Shown here: positions 61,106-64,000 of the stretch, one piece after another | Numbering within the stretch: position 1 is the stretch's first letter | Layout: each line of letters opens with the position of its first letter | DNA from: Pristionchus mayeri | Taxonomy: Eukaryota; Nematoda; Chromadorea; Rhabditida; Neodiplogasteridae | Assembly: GCA_036245805.1 (NCBI GenBank) | Contig: BTRK01000005.1 | Location: 43,511,216-43,575,215 of the forward strand | Direction of reading: 5' to 3' | Length of the DNA: 64,000 nucleotides | Notes under the pieces: generated by a model | Told to the model about the DNA's origin: nothing | What the model saw: only the letters and a program-made list of their open reading frames with translations | Database searches by the model: none | Made by a program: the position numbers and the translations under genes

Positions 61106-61548
61106 TGAGGGAGGAATTAGAGATGTTCATAGGATAAATGAAAACATTCCCTTTCAAATTCTTTATCGACTAAATCCGGTCCGACTGACTCATACCGTTC
61201 TGTATTCAAAATGCAAAATGAATAGAGCATTTAGTAACTCACATGAATAAGCTAGTGTACTCTCTGTTCCATGGCGTTACACTTCGTTCTTGGAACCCTT
61301 CGTTCTATATCACTTCACAGTGCCGCTGGTCAACATATGCATAGAGACTCGTACTATGGATAGAAATGCAGAGCACGATGAGCTAAATAATTCATCCGTT
61401 GAAAGTGAGTCTCCATATTATCGTTGAAGCGTGCTACAGAGCCTGGAAGTTGGCAAAAAAACGACGAGAGACGTGCGCGGGGGATCTCTAGGCTCCCTGT
61501 TCTGCAGGGTGAATGCTAACCCCCCTCCCATTTTGAATTGATGATGTC
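61106..61548. other. No gene seen
   Basis: No exon or repeat recognised. Confidence 0.35.
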
Positions 61549-63001
61549 AGTGCGTTCGCCTAAGAATCACATATTTTTCGAAAAAAACGGTACAGCAAAA
61601 TGAACCTTACAATTTTAACGTTTTCTGACAGTTCTAGGTATGATCTTTCCATTTCTGTCTTTGTTTTGTTCCAGAACACTTAATTTGCATAATTACATGC
61701 GCTCAAAGTTTCGAACTTTTTCAAATATATGTTTTTTAACTGAACGCAGTTGCTTCCGATTTTTATGAAAACTGACATTTAGGGCCTATTTGATGTGCTC
61801 TTTCAAGCCTTATGATTGGTTTATGCAAATTCATATTTTTAAACTTTTGTCTATTTTTCAAATATTTTTTTCTTGAAAACGAAGCCGAACACATCGCTAA
61901 ATTTTTGATATGTTGTGACCCTTGATGACTTCAAACCATAAAAAAATTTTGAGCCGATTTCGAGGTCGCGAAGATTGTCGTCTTAAAGGAAAACCGTAGG
62001 TATTATCGTACGTGATGGAAATTTAGGAACGTATACCGCGCAATTTCCAAAAATATCACGTTTCGTGGATTATGGTGAATTTTCAGTTTTATGTCTTTTG
62101 CTTATTTGCATTCATTTTTTAATATGCGTTTTCATAAAACGGATGGGTTTTTACACGGAAATATGGCTCGATATGCAATAAAAGCTCGTGAAAAAACGTG
62201 AAATATTGACGAAATAGTGCTAAAACCCGGTTATGGCTATTTCGTCAATATTGCATAATTTTTTTTATTTTTTATTGCATTTCTAGCCATGTTTCCGTTT
62301 AAAAACACATCCGTTTTATGAAATAGTTTTATGAGTATGAAAAAAAAAATGCAAAAAAGCAACAGTCGTAAAAATGAAAATTCACCATAATCCACGAAAC
62401 GTGATATTTTTGGAAATTGCACGGTATACGTTCCTAAATTTCCATCAGGTACGATATTTAGAGGGAAAAGTATAATTTTGCACCATTCGCACTTCATTCG
62501 TGGCCGCGCGGGTGGGGTGAGCGGTGCGAAATTATGCGTTTCCCTCTAAATAATACCTACGGTTGTCCTTTAAACGACAATCTTCGCGACCTCGAAATCG
62601 GCTCAAACTTTTTTTATGGTTAGAAGTCATCGAAGGTGACAACATATCAAAAATTTAGCGATGTGTTCGGATTCGTTTTCAAGAAAAAAATATTTGAACA
62701 ATAGACAAACTTTAAAAAATAAGAATTTGCATAAACCAATCATAAGGCTTGAAAGAGCACATCAAATAGGCCCTATATGTCAGTTTTCATAAAAATCGGA
62801 AGCATCTGCGTTCAGTTAGAAAACATATATTTGAAAAAGTTCGAATCTTTGAGCGCATGTAATTATGCAAATTTGAAGTTCTGACACAAAACATATACAT
62901 AAATGGATTGACCATATCTGGAACTGTCAGAAAATGTTACAATTGTAAGGTGCTTCATTTTTCTGTACCGGCAGGTATGCGATTCTTAGGCGTACGCACT
63001 G
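61549..63001. mobile_element. 1.45 kb foldback element
   Basis: Ends CAGTGCGTTCGCCTAAGAAT and the inverse GATTCTTAGGCGTACGCACTG (two-part). Arms of ~500 bp or more include GAACTTTTTCAAATATATG, CATCAAATAGGCCCTA in inverse, GATTTCGAGGTCGCGAAGAT and GGAACGTATACCGYGCAATT. The ends are related to those of the GCAGCCTGG family (GTTCGCCTAAGA). A G+C-rich patch at 62500-62525 interrupts the right arm. Confidence 0.83.
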
Positions 63002-63173
63002 ATGTACAGATTCAATGATCGCGAAAACGAAGTTGAATGCTTTTTACCCATTTAATGTATCGAATATTGCAACTCCCCATTCATCAGCACACATGCATCT
63101 CTTGTGAAACGCATAATTGCGTCTAATGCGTGATGGCCGAGCATCTTGGTGTGGCGAGTGATGCACTTACAAT

Positions 63174-63294
63174 TAGAAAATTTGTGAAGGGTTTTCAGGT
63201 ACGTTTCGGGGGCTCTGCATAGCTGATGAGCTTTTTTAGGGCAGGTGAAACATACCTAAAAATACAGCAACAATTTTCCAATAAGAGAACCCTA
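63174..63294. mobile_element. TA-flanked MITE, TAGGGTTCTCTTATTGG family, one end degraded
   Basis: The right end is TTTTCCAATAAGAGAACCCTA. The core has TTCAGGTACGTTTCGGGGGC and the inverse GGTGAAACATACCTAAAAA. The left end is not recognisable. Confidence 0.6.
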
Positions 63295-63423
63295 CTTACA
63301 ATTGGTTTCGCAGATTATTGAAGTACGTTTTTTATCGATTGCTAATAGTTGATCCACTTCATGTTCATTAAAAAATACAACACATTATATTTGAGATTCT
63401 TATATGGGATGAACAATTTTCGA

Positions 63424-63800
63424 GATATCACGCCATTCACGAGAAAATCGAGCTAGAATCGCCATTCTTGGGAATGGAGGGGAAATCGTGAAATGAGTTC
63501 TAACCGGTTTTGGCCATACTTAGGCATGCCTGAGTGACCCCTGAAATCTTAAAGTGCGTACTTCATTTTGGAGCTCGTTGCGTAGGGTCGGGTCCCGGCA
63601 CCTCCCACTTTGAGACCTGTTTTCTTGGATACGGTGAAAGATAGAGCAAAATTGACCTCTGAGTGACCCCAACTCATTTTTCGAGCTCTATCGATCTATA
63701 CAAACCATTTTCTCTAAAATGCATTTTTAAAAGTGTTACACTTCAGGTAAATTTACTCAAAAATGTAGTTGAAAACGCAGCTCCTAGAATGTTCTCCGAA
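63424..63800 (-). repeat. Single arm of the CACGCCTCTCACGAG foldback family
   Basis: Begins ATATCACGCCATTCACGAG and follows the arm of 32952-33971 through GGTTTTGGCCATAC, TCTTGGATACGGTGAAAG to AAAAATGTAGTTGAAAACGC, then changes to other sequence. Confidence 0.75.
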
Positions 63801-63849
63801 ATGAGCGGCGTGGAATTAAATTGGGGGGACGACATTTGCGCAACTAAGC

Positions 63850-64000
63850 ACCTCTCGCTTGGCAGAAGGCGTAGCAACTTGGAAGTTGTTCCATTGTTAC
63901 CAGTATGCCATGTACTACATTTACATATATAAATTTCGTTACCAGGCGATATTGAGTTTTACCCTAAATCAACGACCCGGGGTTCATGGTATATGGATTT
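63850..64000 (+). repeat. Start of a foldback element cut by the window edge
   Basis: AACTTGGAAGTTGTTCC, GTTACCAGTATGCC and GGGGTTCATGG follow the left arm of the 19235-19785 element. Only one arm is inside the window. Confidence 0.55.

Noticed and set aside
1..64000. CRISPR array or bacterial operon structure
   Set aside because: Spliced genes throughout; the regular short repeats found are minisatellites inside transposons.

Overview
Organism. The window is eukaryotic and looks like a nematode. Genes have many tiny exons, mostly short GT-AG introns ending in TTTCAG or TTNCAG, and a ciliary BBSome gene sits among expanded F-box, RING and small secreted families. The very high intron density (32 exons for 792 residues) fits a diplogastrid-like worm better than Caenorhabditis, but the genus is inference.

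Layout. (1) 1-2703: intergenic, with short inverted and direct repeats, a TTAA-flanked MITE and a polypyrimidine tract. (2) 2704-22768 (+): a complete bbs-9 (PTHB1) gene whose 32 exons join in phase from the start codon to a TAG. Its 6.4 kb fourth intron holds four opposite-strand genes (4676-9838) for tiny secreted proteins built from exons carrying a CDY/CEY/CDF motif. Other introns hold hAT-like MITEs, a 5'-truncated RTE-type retrotransposon, a foldback element and broken copies of bbs-9 exons 27 and 30. (3) 22.8-28.6 kb: mostly repeats, with a two-exon CDK20-like kinase fragment and a 1.26 kb foldback element carrying tRNA-like heads. (4) 28.6-31.7 kb (-): a tandem array of four RING-finger units, at least one intact, one truncated by a frameshift and one decayed. 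(5) 32.5-47.9 kb: three paralogous five-exon F-box-like genes. The middle one (+) is intact and the outer two (-) are pseudogenes. One carries a 1.8 kb transposon with an 8-bp target duplication, and in the other the last exon is split by about 3.8 kb of repeats. (6) 40-64 kb: a graveyard of foldback elements, three mariner-like elements (two nested), RTE tails, and relics of the secreted family.

How it fits together. bbs-9 is the only conserved housekeeping-type (ciliary) gene. The CDK20-like fragment would also be ciliary if its assignment holds, but it is flanked by repeats and looks like debris. The RING and F-box families are both ubiquitin-ligase components of the fast-evolving nematode kind. 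The secreted family is lineage-specific as far as can be seen. Nested insertions give a relative order of transposition, and paralogous empty sites allow several insertions to be dated.

Limits. All gene models were made by eye from splice sites, phase and paralogue comparison. Family names rest on recognised motifs, not on searches. Repeat boundaries are accurate to a few bases only where target duplications are quoted.
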